In this document: positions 1-10,445 of the stretch, one piece after another | Layout: the number at the start of each line of letters is the position of its first letter | How positions within the stretch are numbered: position 1 is the stretch's first letter | DNA from: Phyllobacteriaceae bacterium | GTDB lineage: Bacteria > Pseudomonadota > Alphaproteobacteria > Rhizobiales > Rhizobiaceae | Assembly (NCBI GenBank): GCA_002708825.1 | Contig: PAPF01000043.1 | Location: forward strand, 108,809 to 172,808 | DNA: 64,000 bases | Direction of reading: 5' to 3' | Made by a program: the position numbers and the translations under genes | Notes under the pieces: generated by a model | Told to the model about the DNA's origin: nothing | The model's input: only the letters and a program-made list of their open reading frames with translations | Databases searched by the model: none

Positions 1-1
1 A

Positions 2-2377
2 AAGAAGCGCGGCTCGAAATCGGTTGTCCGCCGCGATGTCATCCGCCTTGTCACGCCCGGCACGCTGACCGAGGAAAAGCTGCTCGATCCCGCGGTACCC
101 AACCACCTCGCAGCCCTCGGCCGCGTCAAGGGCGAGGGCTACGCGCTGGCCTGGGCCGACATGTCGACCGGCGAGTTCCGCGTCGCCGCCCTGGACGAGA
201 CCGGACTGGCCGCCGGCATTGCCCGCGTCGATCCGCGTGAACTCGTGCTCGCCGAACCGCTGTTTCACGATCCGCAACTGCGCCCGTTGGTCGACATGAT
301 GGGCCGGGCCGCCAATCCGCAGCCGGCCAGCCTGTTCGATTCGGCTGCCGCGCCGGACCGCATCGCCCGTTTCTATGGCGTCGGAGCGCTGGACGGATTC
401 GGCCAGTTTTCCCGCGCCGAACTGTCGGCGATCGCCGGCGTCATCGCCTATGTCGAGAAGACCCAGATCGAGGGACGCCCGCCGCTGGAACGGCCCCGCC
501 GCGAGGAAGACGGCGCCTCGATGTATATCGATGCGGCCACGCGCGCCAACCTGGAACTTTTGCGCACCCTTTCGTGCAGCCGCGACGGTTCGCTCCTGAA
601 GGCGGTCGACCGCACCGTCACCGGCGGCGGCGCGCGCCTGCTGGCAGCGCGGCTGACCGCCCCGCTCACAGACCCCGATGCCATTGCCGCGCGGCAGGAT
701 TCCGTCGCCTTCTTCCTCGACGATCCGGACTTGTGTTCGAGGCTGCGCGCGCGGCTGAAGGCCGCGCCCGACATGCCGCGCGCCCTGACCCGGCTGGCTC
801 TCGACCGGGGCGGCCCGCGCGACCTGGGCGCCATCGCGGCCGGGCTGTCGGCCGCTGGCGAGGCGGCTCGCCTGCTGGCAGGCGCCATGCTCCCCGCCGA
901 ACTCGAAGGCGCCCGCGCTGCGCTCGCCGCCCTTCCGCAGGCGCTGGGCGATCATCTTTCCCGCGCCCTCGGCGAGGACCTGCCGCTCATGAAACGCGAC
1001 GGCGGTTTCGTCGCCGGGGCCTATCACGGCGAACTGGACGAGATGCGCGCGCTGCGCGACCAGTCGCGCCGTGTCATCGCGGCCATGCAGGCGGACCTGA
1101 TCGAGGAGACGGGCATCCGCTCGCTCAAGATCCGCCACAACAACGTGCTGGGCTACTATATCGAGGTGACGGCCAACCATCAGGATGTCCTGACCGGCAC
1201 ACCGGAGGCAAAGGCCCGCTTCATCCACCGCCAGACCATGGCCAGCGCCATGCGCTTCACCACCACCGAACTGGCGGAACTGGAAAGCCGCATCGCCAAT
1301 GCCGCCGGCCGCGCCCTTGAAATCGAGCTTTCCATCTTCGCCACGCTGGTCGCCGAGACGGTTGACGCCGCGCAAGCCATTCGCGCCGCCGCCGATGCGC
1401 TCGCCGTCATCGACGTGTCGGCGGCTCTGGCCGTGCTGGCAGAGGCGGAAAACTGGGTGAGGCCCAAAGTCGATGACAGCCTCGCCTTCCATGTCGAAGG
1501 CGGCCGCCATCCGGTCGTGGAGCAGGCGCTGCGCCGCCAGGCTGGCGATCCCTTCGTCGCCAATGATTGCGACCTGTCGCCGGGAAGCGATGGCGGTGAC
1601 GGCGCCATCTGGCTGCTGACCGGTCCCAACATGGGCGGCAAGTCCACATTCCTTCGCCAGAACGCGCTGATTGCCATCCTGGCGCAGATGGGTGCCTGGG
1701 TGCCGGCCACCTCGGCCCATGTCGGCGTCGTGGACCGGCTGTTCAGCCGGGTGGGCGCCTCCGACGACCTCGCCCGCGGCCGCTCCACCTTCATGGTGGA
1801 AATGGTCGAGACGGCGGCCATCCTCAACCAGGCCGGCCCGCGCGCGCTGGTGATCCTCGACGAGATCGGGCGCGGCACCGCCACCTTTGACGGGCTGTCG
1901 ATTGCCTGGGCCGCGATGGAATTCCTGCATGACAGCAATCGCTGCCGCGCCATTTTCGCCACCCACTTCCACGAGATGAACGCCCTGACGGCGCGCCTGC
2001 CGCGCCTGCATTCCGTCACCGTGAAGGTGCGCGAATGGAACGGCGAGGTGATCTTCATGCACGAGGTGGCGCGCGGCGCCGCCGACCGCTCCTATGGCGT
2101 CCAGGTGGCGCGGCTTGCCGGCCTGCCCGAGCCGGTCGTGGAGCGCGCCCGCGAGGTTCTGCAAAAACTGGAAGCCGGCGAAACGGCCTCGCCCGCGGCA
2201 CGGCTTGCCGACGATCTGCCGCTGTTCAGCGCCACGGTCCGCACTGCCAGACCGGAACCGCGCGCTGACGATGCATTGCAACGGGCCGTGGCGGACCTGC
2301 TGCCTGACGAGATGAGCCCGCGCGAGGCGCTCGACGCCATTTACAGGCTCAAGGCGTTGCTGAAGGCCAAGGGCTGA
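2..2377 (+). CDS. mutS: DNA mismatch repair protein MutS (5' end outside window)
   Basis: ATPase that recognises base mismatches and starts methyl-independent mismatch repair with MutL. The frame is already open at base 2, upstream of the first ATG at 161, so the gene is cut by the window edge. About 791 residues are present, and roughly the first hundred (mismatch-contacting domain) are missing. Visible are the connector, lever and clamp regions, then the ATPase: Walker [10 protein letters not shown] near base 1622, Walker [12 protein letters not shown] near 1847, and THFHE near 1960. The family is usually about 850-910 aa, which fits. It is convergent with olsB, 15 bases away; I recall the same mutS/olsB neighbourhood in rhizobia. 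Confidence 0.97.
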   Translation, partial: KKRGSKSVVRRDVIRLVTPGTLTEEKLLDPAVPNHLAALGRVKGEGYALAWADMSTGEFRVAALDETGLAAGIARVDPRELVLAEPLFHDPQLRPLVDMMGRAANPQPASLFDSAAAPDRIARFYGVGALDGFGQFSRAELSAIAGVIAYVEKTQIEGRPPLERPRREEDGASMYIDAATRANLELLRTLSCSRDGSLLKAVDRTVTGGGARLLAARLTAPLTDPDAIAARQDSVAFFLDDPDLCSRLRARLKAAPDMPRALTRLALDRGGPRDLGAIAAGLSAAGEAARLLAGAMLPAELEGARAALAALPQALGDHLSRALGEDLPLMKRDGGFVAGAYHGELDEMRALRDQSRRVIAAMQADLIEETGIRSLKIRHNNVLGYYIEVTANHQDVLTGTPEAKARFIHRQTMASAMRFTTTELAELESRIANAAGRALEIELSIFATLVAETVDAAQAIRAAADALAVIDVSAALAVLAEAENWVRPKVDDSLAFHVEGGRHPVVEQALRRQAGDPFVANDCDLSPGSDGGDGAIWLLTGPNMGGKSTFLRQNALIAILAQMGAWVPATSAHVGVVDRLFSRVGASDDLARGRSTFMVEMVETAAILNQAGPRALVILDEIGRGTATFDGLSIAWAAMEFLHDSNRCRAIFATHFHEMNALTARLPRLHSVTVKVREWNGEVIFMHEVARGAADRSYGVQVARLAGLPEPVVERAREVLQKLEAGETASPAARLADDLPLFSATVRTARPEPRADDALQRAVADLLPDEMSPREALDAIYRLKALLKAKG

Positions 2378-2392
2378 CCGGGACCGCCCAGG

Positions 2393-3268
2393 CTATTGCT
2401 TCGGCGCGTAATGCTGGAGATAGCGCTCGCCGATCCGCTCGATGGGCAGGATGATCAGGACATCCACGGTGCGGAAATCCGGGTCGATCACGCAGCCGTC
2501 GCCGATCATGGCGCCAAGCCGCAGGTAGCCCTTCACCAGTGGCGGCAGCGCGGCGAGCGCTGCTTTCGGGTTCACCGCCTCGGCAGGCATCAGGTCCATC
2601 GTCTGGTAGTGCGCCGGCAGGGCGCTGGCCCGCCAATGGCCGGTCGCCGTGAAGTTGTGGGCCAGGAAGCTCAGTGATTCCGCATGGGCTGCCGGCACGG
2701 TTCCCGGCAGCGAGGCGCAGCCCGTCATCACGTCGATCCGGTGGTGGTTGCAATAGGTCCAGATGCCCTGCCAGAGCAGTTCCACGGTCCGCTTGTGCCG
2801 GTAGGCGGGCAGCACACAGGAGCGGCCGAGTTCCAGGAAGTTGCGGGTGGGGTGCCGCCGGGTCAGGCTGTCCAGGTTGAACTCGCCGCTGGTGTAGAAG
2901 CCGCCGCCGGCTAGCGCCCTTTCCTGGCGCAACAACCGGTAGGTACCGACGATCTGGGCATCCTCCGGCCCGTCGATCGCCGTGTCGAAGACCAGCAGGT
3001 GATCGCAGATATTGTCGAAGCGGTCGGCATCGCGCCGTTCCAGATCGTGGATTTCGGCGCGCCGCGCGCCCAGTTCCTCATAGAAGACGCGGAAACGCAC
3101 GGCCTGGGCAGCCGCGATTTCGGCGCTGCTGCGCGCCAGGCGCACTTCCATCGTGCCGATCCGCCCGAGAATGCCTTTCGGCTCCGCAAGCGCGCTGATT
3201 GCGTGGGCATGTTCCATCACAAAGGATGCGTTAGGCTGAATCTCGCGGGCAATCAAGCGGCCATGCAT
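2393..3268 (-). CDS. olsB: L-ornithine N-alpha-acyltransferase (OlsB family)
   Basis: Predicted to transfer a 3-hydroxyacyl group from acyl-ACP to the alpha-amino group of ornithine, giving lyso-ornithine lipid, a phosphorus-free membrane lipid precursor. The 291-aa protein shows the GNAT-like OlsB fold signature: RFRVFYEELGA near residue 60, then NFLELGRSCVLPAYRHK near 143 and a region around TGCASLPGT. The length is typical. The ATG at 3268 has GGAG about 11 bases upstream; internal Met codons 18 and 40 are alternatives. No olsA is visible nearby. Direct repeats resembling a Pho box lie 52-80 bases upstream of the start, in line with the phosphate-starvation control known for ornithine lipid synthesis in rhizobia. 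Confidence 0.85.
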   Translation of the reverse strand: MHGRLIAREIQPNASFVMEHAHAISALAEPKGILGRIGTMEVRLARSSAEIAAAQAVRFRVFYEELGARRAEIHDLERRDADRFDNICDHLLVFDTAIDGPEDAQIVGTYRLLRQERALAGGGFYTSGEFNLDSLTRRHPTRNFLELGRSCVLPAYRHKRTVELLWQGIWTYCNHHRIDVMTGCASLPGTVPAAHAESLSFLAHNFTATGHWRASALPAHYQTMDLMPAEAVNPKAALAALPPLVKGYLRLGAMIGDGCVIDPDFRTVDVLIILPIERIGERYLQHYAPKQ

Positions 3269-3319
3269 GGCGGCGAATCTCCGTTGCGGTCATGTTGCCG
3301 GTCCCGATACAGGCCCAAT

Positions 3320-3348
3320 GCTACAGGCCGGTGACAGGGCCGTGACCC
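3320..3348 (-). promoter_or_regulatory. Pho-box-like triple repeat upstream of olsB
   Basis: On the minus strand the segment reads GGGTCAC-GGCC-CTGTCAC-CGGC-CTGTAGC: three 7-base units with an exact 11-base period. The PhoB target in alphaproteobacteria is CTGTCAT-N4-CTGTCAT. The middle unit matches 6/7 and the flanking units 4/7 each. It sits 52-80 bases before the olsB start codon, where a promoter operator would be expected. The match is by eye only. Confidence 0.5.
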
Positions 3349-3396
3349 TGCCCTTTGCCGCCATGGGGCGAACGCGCAGCTTGCAGGGGGCGTCAG

Positions 3397-5652
3397 TCAG
3401 GCCGCGGCGTCCGTGGCGTCGAGCACGGCCGCCGTCAGCCGGTCCGGGTCCAGGGGCTTGGTCAGGAAACCGTTTGCGCCGTGGGCGAGGGCGCGCGCGC
3501 GTGTCTCTTCCTGGCCATCGGCGGTGAGCACGAGGACCGGTCTTTCCGTCCATCCGCCTGCCTGTTCCATGGCCCGGATGCGGTCGATGGCGTCCAGTCC
3601 GTCGAGCACGGGCATGTGCAGGTCCATCAGTACGAGATCGAAAAGGGTGCCGTTGTCCTGCGCATACAGTTCCACCGCCTTTCCACCGTCCTGGGCAAGC
3701 GTGACCGAGTGTCCGGCCCGCTCCAGCGCGGCGCGCGCCAGCATGGCATTGATCGGGTTGTCCTCGGCAAGAAGGATCGACAGGCCTTGCCCGCCGGTTT
3801 TCCCCGCTGCCCGCGCCGGCCTTGGCGGCAAGGCCTCCGCCATCCCGCCGGACGGTTCCCCGCCGAGAATGCGCAGCAGCGTTGTCCCGCGCACCGGGCG
3901 GGCAAGGAAGTTGAGATAGCCGAAGGCGCGCAACGCGCCGAGCCTGCCGCGGTCGCCCGGTGCGATCAGGATGACCGGGTTGGCGCTGCTCAAGCCGGCC
4001 GCGCGCAGCCGGTCCAGGGTGTCGCCCTGCTCCAGGTCGGCGTCGATCAGCATGGCGTCGAACCGGCCGGGAGCGCTTGCGGCGGCCTGTTCCGGCCTGT
4101 CGCAGAGCATTGCGTGCGCGCCTTCCGATGTCAGCGTGGCCGCGATGGCTTCGGCTTCCGTCCGGTTCTTCAGGAGCAGGAGGTAGCGGCGTCCGGCCAG
4201 CTTCGGCTCACGGGCCGCCGGGCAGGCCTCGCATGGCAGCATCATGGTGAAGACCGATCCCGCGCCGGGTTCGCTTTCGACGCAAACCGTTCCGCCCATG
4301 GCGGTCACCAGCCGTCGCGAGATGGCAAGGCCGAGGCCGGCGCCGCCATGGCGGTGGGTCGGTGAGCCGTCGGCCTGCTCGAAGTCGCCAAAGATCCGTT
4401 CGCGGTCTTCGGGCTTCAGGCCGGGACCCGTGTCGATCACGTCGAAGGCGACGGCCGGCCCCTCAGGCCCCGCCGTCATCGAAACAGAAAGCCGGACGCC
4501 TCCGGTCTCGGTGAACTTGACGGCATTGCCCGCCAGGTTCAGCAGCACCTGGCGCAGCTTTCCCGGATCGGTGACGATGTTTGACGGCACGCGCGGATCG
4601 ACATGCGCGGCAATGGCGATGCCCTTCGCATAGGCGCGCGACGCTAGGAGTTCGACCACGCTGTCGATCGTTTCGCGCAGCGGAACCGGCTGCGGTGCGA
4701 TCTCGATGCGCCCGGCCTCGATCTTTGAAAAGTCGAGCAGGTCCTCGATCAGCAGCAGGAGGGCGTCCGCCGATGTCGACACCGAATCGACATAGGTTTT
4801 CTGCTCCGGCGTCAGGCCCGTGTCGGCCAGGAGACGCGCCATGCCGACGATGCCGTTCATCGGCGTGCGGATTTCATGGCTGACCGTGGCCAGGAAGCGT
4901 GATTTCGCCTGGCTCGCGGCCTCCGCGCGCTCGCGCGCCTCGATCAGGTCGTGCTCGGCTTTCTTGCGCGCCGTGATGTCGCGGGCGATGGCGCGATGGG
5001 AAACGTCACCGGTCGCGCTGTCCCGGATCGAATGCTCGATCCAGGAAAACCAGCGCACGCCCAAATCCGTCTGCACGGCGACGTCGCAGGATGTCAGGCT
5101 GCCCGCTCCGGCGAGATCCGGGTCCGGCGCGTTGTCGAGCGCGATGCCCAGATCGGACAGCCGCAGGCCGCGAATGCTGCGCATGTCCATGTTCAGAAGG
5201 CGGGCAAGGGCGTCGTTTGCGTAGACGATGCGCCCGGTCCGGTCACGATGGACCACGAGGTCGCCCAGGGCGTCGATCAGGCCGAGAAAGCGTTCCTCGC
5301 TTTCCTGCAATTCCCACATGCGGTCGGCAAGGGCTTCGTAATCGGCGTCCTGCGCTTCCGCCGTCGTCGCCATGGCCGAAAGCTGGCGCCGTTCGCGGCG
5401 GTCGAGCATGATCCCGGTCGCCGAACATGCAAGGCCGAAGCCGGTCAGAAGCATCGTCACAAGGCCGGGCGAGCCGCCGAGCCCCGCAAGTCCTGCCAGC
5501 ATGAGCGTCACCAGCCCGGCTGCCGTCACCAGCTTGCCGGCGCCGGTTTCCTCCGGCAGCCGCCGCCGCCGTCCGGACGCGTCATGGCCCGCCGTCCGGG
5601 CCGGGCCGGGCGGCATGGCATGCTTGGGCAGGCGGGCTTCGTCCTTTTCCAT
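3397..5652 (-). CDS. Membrane-bound hybrid sensor histidine kinase with PAS and receiver domains
   Basis: A 751-aa two-component kinase with unknown signal. Domain order: basic N-terminus, two adjacent hydrophobic segments (about residues 40-60 and 62-83), a PAS domain (about 115-235), HisKA with the phospho-accepting His in SHEIRTPMNG (about residue 260), HATPase_c with DTGPGL and GGAGLGLAIS, a degenerate receiver-like segment (about 480-590, phospho-Asp not evident), and a C-terminal receiver with LVLMDLHMPVLDG. The double-receiver layout resembles BarA/ArcB-type phosphorelay kinases, but no Hpt domain is seen. No response regulator is adjacent, so its partner is elsewhere. Start ATG at 5652. 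Confidence 0.88.
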   Translation of the reverse strand: MEKDEARLPKHAMPPGPARTAGHDASGRRRRLPEETGAGKLVTAAGLVTLMLAGLAGLGGSPGLVTMLLTGFGLACSATGIMLDRRERRQLSAMATTAEAQDADYEALADRMWELQESEERFLGLIDALGDLVVHRDRTGRIVYANDALARLLNMDMRSIRGLRLSDLGIALDNAPDPDLAGAGSLTSCDVAVQTDLGVRWFSWIEHSIRDSATGDVSHRAIARDITARKKAEHDLIEARERAEAASQAKSRFLATVSHEIRTPMNGIVGMARLLADTGLTPEQKTYVDSVSTSADALLLLIEDLLDFSKIEAGRIEIAPQPVPLRETIDSVVELLASRAYAKGIAIAAHVDPRVPSNIVTDPGKLRQVLLNLAGNAVKFTETGGVRLSVSMTAGPEGPAVAFDVIDTGPGLKPEDRERIFGDFEQADGSPTHRHGGAGLGLAISRRLVTAMGGTVCVESEPGAGSVFTMMLPCEACPAAREPKLAGRRYLLLLKNRTEAEAIAATLTSEGAHAMLCDRPEQAAASAPGRFDAMLIDADLEQGDTLDRLRAAGLSSANPVILIAPGDRGRLGALRAFGYLNFLARPVRGTTLLRILGGEPSGGMAEALPPRPARAAGKTGGQGLSILLAEDNPINAMLARAALERAGHSVTLAQDGGKAVELYAQDNGTLFDLVLMDLHMPVLDGLDAIDRIRAMEQAGGWTERPVLVLTADGQEETRARALAHGANGFLTKPLDPDRLTAAVLDATDAAA

Positions 5653-5735
5653 GGCACGACAATGCCATGGACTTGCTTAGGGAATCGTTCGGTCGCTCAC
5701 CGGCTTTTTAAGGATCTGCGCCGGAATGGGCCGCC

Positions 5736-6731
5736 TCAGGCGGACATGTCGACGGCGACGCGGCCGCGCACCTTGCCCTCGACGATCGCTTTTGCCGTGT
5801 CGATGATGCCGTCGAAACCGATCGTTTCGGAAAGCGCCTCGAGCTTTGCCATGTCGAGGTCGCTTGCCAGGCGCTGCCAGGCTTCCAGCCGTCTTTCCCG
5901 TGGCGCCATCACCGAATCGACGCCGAGCAGCGCCACGCCGCGCAGGATGAAGGGCGCGACTGTCGCCGGCAGGTCCATGCCCTGCGCCAGCCCGCAGGCC
6001 GCCACCGCGCCGCCGTAGCGGGTCTGCGCCAGCACATTGGCCAGCGTGTGCGAACCGGCCACGTCGATCCCGGCGGCGAACCGTTCCTTGCCGAGCGGCC
6101 GTCCGGGCTCGGAGAATTCCGCCCTGTCGATAATGTCGGAAGCGCCCAGATCCTTCAGGAACGAGGATTCCTCCGGCCGGCCTGTCGAGGCGATGACCTC
6201 GTGCCCGAGCTTCGAAAGTACGGAAATGGCGACAGTGCCGACGCCGCCGGCGGCCCCGGTCACCACCACGGGGCCGTCGCCGGGCCTGATCCCGTAGCGC
6301 TCCAGCGCCATGACGCAGAGCATGGCCGTGTATCCGGCCGTGCCGATGGCCATCGCCTGCAGGGCCGACATGCCCGCGGGCAGCGGCACCAGCCAGTCGC
6401 CTTTCACACGGGCCTTGCCGGCATAGGCGCCCCAATGGGTCTCGCCCGTGCCCCAGCCATTGAGGATGACCTTGTCGCCTTCCTGCCACTGGGGATTCGA
6501 CGAGGCCGTGACGGTCCCCGCGAAGTCGATGCCGGGCACCATGGGCCAGTGGCGCACCACCGGCGCCTTGCCGGTAATTGCCAGCCCGTCCTTGTAGTTC
6601 ACCGTGGTTGCCTCGACCGCGACGGTGACATCGCCTTCCATCAGGTCGTCTTCGGAAAGTTCCGTGACCGAAACGGACTGCTTCTTGTCCTCGCCGCGCG
6701 AGATCAGGATGGCCTTGAAGGTCGAACGCAT
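5736..6731 (-). CDS. Acrylyl-CoA reductase-like MDR oxidoreductase (AcuI/YhdH family)
   Basis: Zinc-free medium-chain dehydrogenase/reductase, 331 aa, matching the AcuI/YhdH family length. Members reduce acryloyl-CoA to propionyl-CoA with NADPH. Visible are [12 protein letters not shown] near residue 45, the PGIDFAGTV motif and the nucleotide-binding [14 protein letters not shown] near residue 150. The frame stays open further upstream into lspA, but the ATG at 6731 has GGGAG eight bases before it and the expected N-terminus MRSTFKAIL. Exact substrate is inferred from family only; no DMSP lyase or propionate genes are adjacent. Confidence 0.85.
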   Translation of the reverse strand: MRSTFKAILISRGEDKKQSVSVTELSEDDLMEGDVTVAVEATTVNYKDGLAITGKAPVVRHWPMVPGIDFAGTVTASSNPQWQEGDKVILNGWGTGETHWGAYAGKARVKGDWLVPLPAGMSALQAMAIGTAGYTAMLCVMALERYGIRPGDGPVVVTGAAGGVGTVAISVLSKLGHEVIASTGRPEESSFLKDLGASDIIDRAEFSEPGRPLGKERFAAGIDVAGSHTLANVLAQTRYGGAVAACGLAQGMDLPATVAPFILRGVALLGVDSVMAPRERRLEAWQRLASDLDMAKLEALSETIGFDGIIDTAKAIVEGKVRGRVAVDMSA

Positions 6732-6787
6732 GATGATGTCTCCCGGTCTGTCTGAGATGGTGATGTGGCCCCGCCCCGGCCTGCGCG

Positions 6788-7279
6788 TCAATCGTCTCCG
6801 GTCCTGGCAGCACGCCGCCATGACAGGACTTCCTCCAGCAGCACCAGCCCCGCGCCGATCGTGATCCACGTGTCGGCGAGGTTGAACACCGCGAAGGACC
6901 AGGCCGGCGTGTGGAAGAGGAAATAGTCGACCACGTAGCCGAGCAGGACGCGGTCGATCAGGTTGCCGATGGCGCCGGCGATGATCAGCGCGAAGCCCAG
7001 ATGGGCCAGCCGCTGTTCGGGTCCGGACATCCAGGCCAGCCAGAGAACGAAACATGAAATGACCAGCGACAGGGCAATCAGTCCTCCTGCCCCGAAATCG
7101 GCCAGCAGCGAAAAGGCGATGCCGGTATTGTGCGTGCGGAACAGCGCGAAGAAGGGAAGCAGGTCGATCTGCTCGTGATAGCCCATGCCGGTCTCGACCA
7201 GGTGCTTGATCCACTGGTCGAGCGCGATCAGGCCGGCAGCCAGCAGGCTGTGCCGGCGGACGGTGCGAGACAGCTTCAT
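6788..7279 (-). CDS. lspA: Lipoprotein signal peptidase (signal peptidase II)
   Basis: Inner-membrane aspartic protease that removes the signal peptide from diacylglyceryl-prolipoproteins. It has 163 aa with four predicted membrane helices. Both catalytic aspartates are in place: GNLIDR (about residue 111) and FNLADTWI (about 132). The start overlaps the stop of the upstream RNA methyltransferase gene by ATGA, indicating translational coupling in a run of minus-strand genes from the rRNA methyltransferase to here. Confidence 0.96.
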   Translation of the reverse strand: MKLSRTVRRHSLLAAGLIALDQWIKHLVETGMGYHEQIDLLPFFALFRTHNTGIAFSLLADFGAGGLIALSLVISCFVLWLAWMSGPEQRLAHLGFALIIAGAIGNLIDRVLLGYVVDYFLFHTPAWSFAVFNLADTWITIGAGLVLLEEVLSWRRAARTGDD

Positions 7280-8127
7280 GCGCCGGCCTCCAGCGAAAGT
7301 GCGCTCCTTCGGATCTCGTAGAGCATCACGCCCGTCGCCACCGCCAGGTTGAGCGAATCGGCGCGCCCGGCCTGCGGAATGCGCAGGAGCGTGTCGCAGC
7401 TTTCCGCGATGGCGTCGGGCAGGCCATGGCTTTCATTGCCCATGACCAGCAGCACCGGCTTGCCGGAAAAATCCACCGTCCGGTAGTCGACTGATCCCTT
7501 GAGATGCGTTCCCGCCACCAGGCCCGGCCATCCGGCCCGCCAGGCGAGGAATTGCTCCTGCGTGGCGCGGGCCACCGGCACGGCGAAGATGGACCCCATG
7601 GTGGCCCGCACGGTTTCCGGCGAAAACGGATCCGTGGTCTCTCCGACCAGGATGACGCCCTTCGCGCCCACCGCGTCGGCGGTGCGCAGGATGGTGCCCA
7701 GGTTGCCCGGATCGCGCACCCGGTCGAGCGCGATCCACACATCGTCGCCGGCGGGCCGGATGTCCGCGAGGCGCGCATGGCTCTGCTCGAACACGCCCGC
7801 CACCATCTGCGGATTGTCCTTGCGGCTGATCGCGGCCAGCACCTTGTCGCTGACCTCGAGCACGTCGCCGCCTGCCGCAATCGTTCGCGCGGCCAGCGCC
7901 TGGATGTCGGCCCTAGCCTTGACCGACTTGGAACAGACAAGCATCCGGATCGTCCAGCCCGCGTCCAGCGCGTCGATGACCAGTTTCTGGCCCTCCGCCA
8001 GGAAGCTGTGGCTCTGGTCGCGGTACTTCTTGAGCGCCAGCGCCTTGATGTCCTTGACCAAGGGATTGGACAGGCTGGTGATTTCCTTGACGCGTCCGGG
8101 AACACCGACAGCTGTTTGCCGGCTCAT
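7276..8127 (-). CDS. TrmH/SpoU-family RNA 2'-O-methyltransferase
   Basis: SPOUT-class SAM-dependent methyltransferase acting on tRNA or rRNA; the target nucleotide is not predictable. It has 283 aa with an N-terminal SpoU substrate-binding domain ([13 protein letters not shown] near residue 18) and the C-terminal catalytic knot: [20 protein letters not shown], then [10 protein letters not shown] and [22 protein letters not shown]. The ATG at 8127 overlaps the upstream stop codon as ATGA; an in-frame ATG at 8139 is possible. The downstream end overlaps lspA the same way. Confidence 0.9.
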   Translation of the reverse strand: MSRQTAVGVPGRVKEITSLSNPLVKDIKALALKKYRDQSHSFLAEGQKLVIDALDAGWTIRMLVCSKSVKARADIQALAARTIAAGGDVLEVSDKVLAAISRKDNPQMVAGVFEQSHARLADIRPAGDDVWIALDRVRDPGNLGTILRTADAVGAKGVILVGETTDPFSPETVRATMGSIFAVPVARATQEQFLAWRAGWPGLVAGTHLKGSVDYRTVDFSGKPVLLVMGNESHGLPDAIAESCDTLLRIPQAGRADSLNLAVATGVMLYEIRRSALSLEAGA

Positions 8128-9227
8128 GATGCCACCCATCGGCTGAAAAGCGAGGTGGAGAGCGCGCGCTGTGCCGAGGCTTCGCGGATCACCAGTTCGC
8201 CGGACTCGACGCGGCCGCCCATGCCCGCGAAGGTGTCGCGCATGAGCGCATGGATGGCGAAGAAGGAGGCACGGATGGAATAGGCGGTCAGCACCACCGC
8301 CAGAGGTTTCGGCGTCAGGATCTGGCGGCACAGGTCCGCCATCACGGGCAGGTTGTCGAACAGTTGCCAGACCTCGCCCTTGGGACCGCGGCCATAGGCT
8401 GGCGGGTCGAGCAGGATGATGTCGTGGCCGTTGCCGCGGCGCGCCTCGCGCTCGACGAACTTCATCGCGTCCTCGCAGATCCAGCGGATCGGCTTGTCGG
8501 AAAGCCGCGCCATTTCCTGGTTTTCCCGCGCCCAGCCGATTGCCTTCTTCGACGCGTCGACATGGGTCACCTCCGCGCCGACCCGCGCGGCCACCAGCGA
8601 GGCAAGGCCGGTGTAGCCGAACAGGTTGAGCACCTTGACCGGCCGTCCCGCGTTCCGGATCAGGCTCTCCATGTGCTGCCAGTGCGTCGCCTGTTCGGGA
8701 AACACGCCGACATGGCGGAACGAGGTGAAGCGGCCGAGATAGTCGATGCCGTCATGCTTCATGGGCCACGTCTCGCCCAGCGCTTCGTGCGGAAAGCGCC
8801 AGCGGCCCATGCCTTCCTCGTCCGTATCGCCGGTAAAGACCGCATCGGCCTTGTTCCATTCGCCCGCGTCAAGGGCCGGCCGCCAGATCGCCTGCCCTTC
8901 GGGCCGGTCGATCAGGTAAGGCCCGTAACGCTCCAGCTTGCGGCCGTCGCCACTGTCGATGAGGGCATAGTTCTCGCCGGGCGGCACTTCGAGGATGACA
9001 GGCAGGCGTTCGGCCGGAAGCGGCCCGCCGCGCCGTGCCACGCGGACGGGCTCTGCCGTGTTTCCCTCGGGCCGCGCCTCCTTCGGCTTCGCGCGGGAAC
9101 CGCCGGTATTTTCCGCGGCATGGCGAGCCTGCCCGGACGGTCCGCCAGGTCTGCCGGAAGGGCCGGGCCGCCTGTTGCGGGTCCCGCGCTTGCCGCTGGC
9201 CTGTGCCGGTTTGCCCTTGTCCTTCAA
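8124..9227 (-). CDS. Class I SAM-dependent rRNA cytosine methyltransferase (RlmI/YccW-like)
   Basis: Predicted Rossmann-fold methyltransferase of the RlmI-like family (23S rRNA m5C). The recognisable part starts at LPVILEVPPGENYALIDSG and includes the SAM motif LNLFGYTGLASL and the catalytic-type DIILLDPPAYGRGPKGE. The first 60-70 residues are Pro/Arg/Gly-rich and low in complexity. The frame is open well upstream without a convincing ATG. I placed the start at TTG 9227, which has GAGGCGG just before it; this start is uncertain. It overlaps the trmH-like gene by 4 bases. Confidence 0.82.
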   Translation of the reverse strand: MKDKGKPAQASGKRGTRNRRPGPSGRPGGPSGQARHAAENTGGSRAKPKEARPEGNTAEPVRVARRGGPLPAERLPVILEVPPGENYALIDSGDGRKLERYGPYLIDRPEGQAIWRPALDAGEWNKADAVFTGDTDEEGMGRWRFPHEALGETWPMKHDGIDYLGRFTSFRHVGVFPEQATHWQHMESLIRNAGRPVKVLNLFGYTGLASLVAARVGAEVTHVDASKKAIGWARENQEMARLSDKPIRWICEDAMKFVEREARRGNGHDIILLDPPAYGRGPKGEVWQLFDNLPVMADLCRQILTPKPLAVVLTAYSIRASFFAIHALMRDTFAGMGGRVESGELVIREASAQRALSTSLFSRWVAS

Positions 9228-9362
9228 CGTGCCGCCTCGAAGCTTGATGGTTGCGCCGCTTCTGCCACAGGCCCGCCATCCTGTCCATCGGCCCCGGCTT
9301 GACCGGGGGAGCAGGCCGCGCCACCCTGCAGGTGTTCGCCGAATCCAAGCGGAAAGCCTGTC

Positions 9363-9458
9363 ATGCCGGAGCCCTATCGCGAAAATGCCGCCGCCGTCAC
9401 CTTCTGGGGCCTGATGGTCTGCCTTGCGCTTGCCATCATCGTCCATGTGATCGGCTGA
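9363..9458 (+). CDS. Possible 31-aa single-span membrane peptide
   Basis: Short open frame (starting MPEPYRENAA) with one hydrophobic segment from about residue 13 to 30 (FWGLMVCLALAIIVHVIG). GGAAAG lies about ten bases before the ATG. It fills the gap between two minus-strand genes and is transcribed oppositely. The composition is typical of tiny membrane proteins, but length and coding evidence are weak; no family recognised. Confidence 0.35.
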   Translation: MPEPYRENAAAVTFWGLMVCLALAIIVHVIG

Positions 9459-9466
9459 ACGCGGTT

Positions 9467-10435
9467 TCAGGCCGGACGCTGCTGCTCCCAGACGGCAATT
9501 GCCGCGGCGAGGTCTTCCAGCGCCGCGCCGACCGACTTGAAAACGGTCACGGTCCTGTCGTCGGTCCGTCCGGGACAAGCGCCGCGCGCAAGCTCGAAGA
9601 GGTCGCCCGCGATCCGGTCTTCGCTCAGCGCGCCGGAGCCCATCGCCTGCACGATGTCGCCGCCCTCCTTCAGCGCACCGCCGCGCGTATCGACGAACAC
9701 CGTGCCGCGCCGCATCAGGTCGTCGTCGCTTTCGCGCATGGCAGGGGTGAAGGCGCCGACGAGATCGACATGGGTACCGTCCTTCACGAGCGCGCCCCTG
9801 ACCAGCGGGACCGTGGAGAGCGTGCAACAGGAAATGATGTCGGCCTCCTGCTGTGCCTGGTCGAGGTCGCTGGTAAACGAAGCCTCGAACCCGGCATCGC
9901 TGAGCCGTTCTGCCAGCGCCTCGCCATTGGCGGCCGACCTGTTCCAGACGGTGACGCGCCGGATCGGCCGCTGGCTGGCATGGGCTTGCACCAGTTCGCC
10001 GGCCAGCGTGCCCGCGCCGCAGACGAGGAGATGGCTGGCATCCTTGCGCGCCAGGAAGGATGCGGCAAGCGCCGAGGCCGCCGCCGTGCGCCGCGCGGTC
10101 AGCCGCTGCCCGTCGATGATCGCCTGCGGCGCGCCCGTCCGTCCGTCGAGCAGCAGGTATTGCCCCATCACCGCCGGCAGGGCGCGGCTGTTGTTTTCCG
10201 GACTGACCGTGACGATCTTGATTCCGATATGCCCGCCATCCGATGTGCCGGCTTTCATGAAGTCGTTCCAGGCTGGCATGAGGAGCAGCACGGAATCCGC
10301 GTCGTCGGGTCTTTCGATGGTGTGGTGATGGCGCACAGGCTGCACCATGCCCTCGCGAAAGGCGGTTCCGAGCGCCTCTACGAGACGTGGATAGTCAAGC
10401 GCGGAATCGACCGCTTCCGGACCGATGACTTTCAT
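9467..10435 (-). CDS. Ornithine cyclodeaminase / mu-crystallin family protein
   Basis: NAD(P)-dependent enzyme family that includes ornithine cyclodeaminase, alanine dehydrogenase and ketimine reductases; the substrate cannot be assigned here. It has 322 aa. The N-terminal part contains the substrate-site GGHIGIKIVTVSPEN (about residue 68) and GAPQAIIDGQRLTARRTAA; the Rossmann part contains LVCGAGTLAG (about residue 138) and DLVGAFTPAMRE. The ATG at 10435 with AAGGGCGAAG upstream was chosen over the longer open frame. It is 10 bases downstream of lapA and probably co-transcribed with it. Confidence 0.85.
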   Translation of the reverse strand: MKVIGPEAVDSALDYPRLVEALGTAFREGMVQPVRHHHTIERPDDADSVLLLMPAWNDFMKAGTSDGGHIGIKIVTVSPENNSRALPAVMGQYLLLDGRTGAPQAIIDGQRLTARRTAAASALAASFLARKDASHLLVCGAGTLAGELVQAHASQRPIRRVTVWNRSAANGEALAERLSDAGFEASFTSDLDQAQQEADIISCCTLSTVPLVRGALVKDGTHVDLVGAFTPAMRESDDDLMRRGTVFVDTRGGALKEGGDIVQAMGSGALSEDRIAGDLFELARGACPGRTDDRTVTVFKSVGAALEDLAAAIAVWEQQRPA

Positions 10436-10445
10436 GGCTTCGCCC

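Noticed and set aside
3355..4365. Plus-strand open frames opposite the hybrid histidine kinase
   Set aside because: Antisense shadows of a gene whose PAS, HisKA, HATPase and receiver domains are all in the minus-strand frame.
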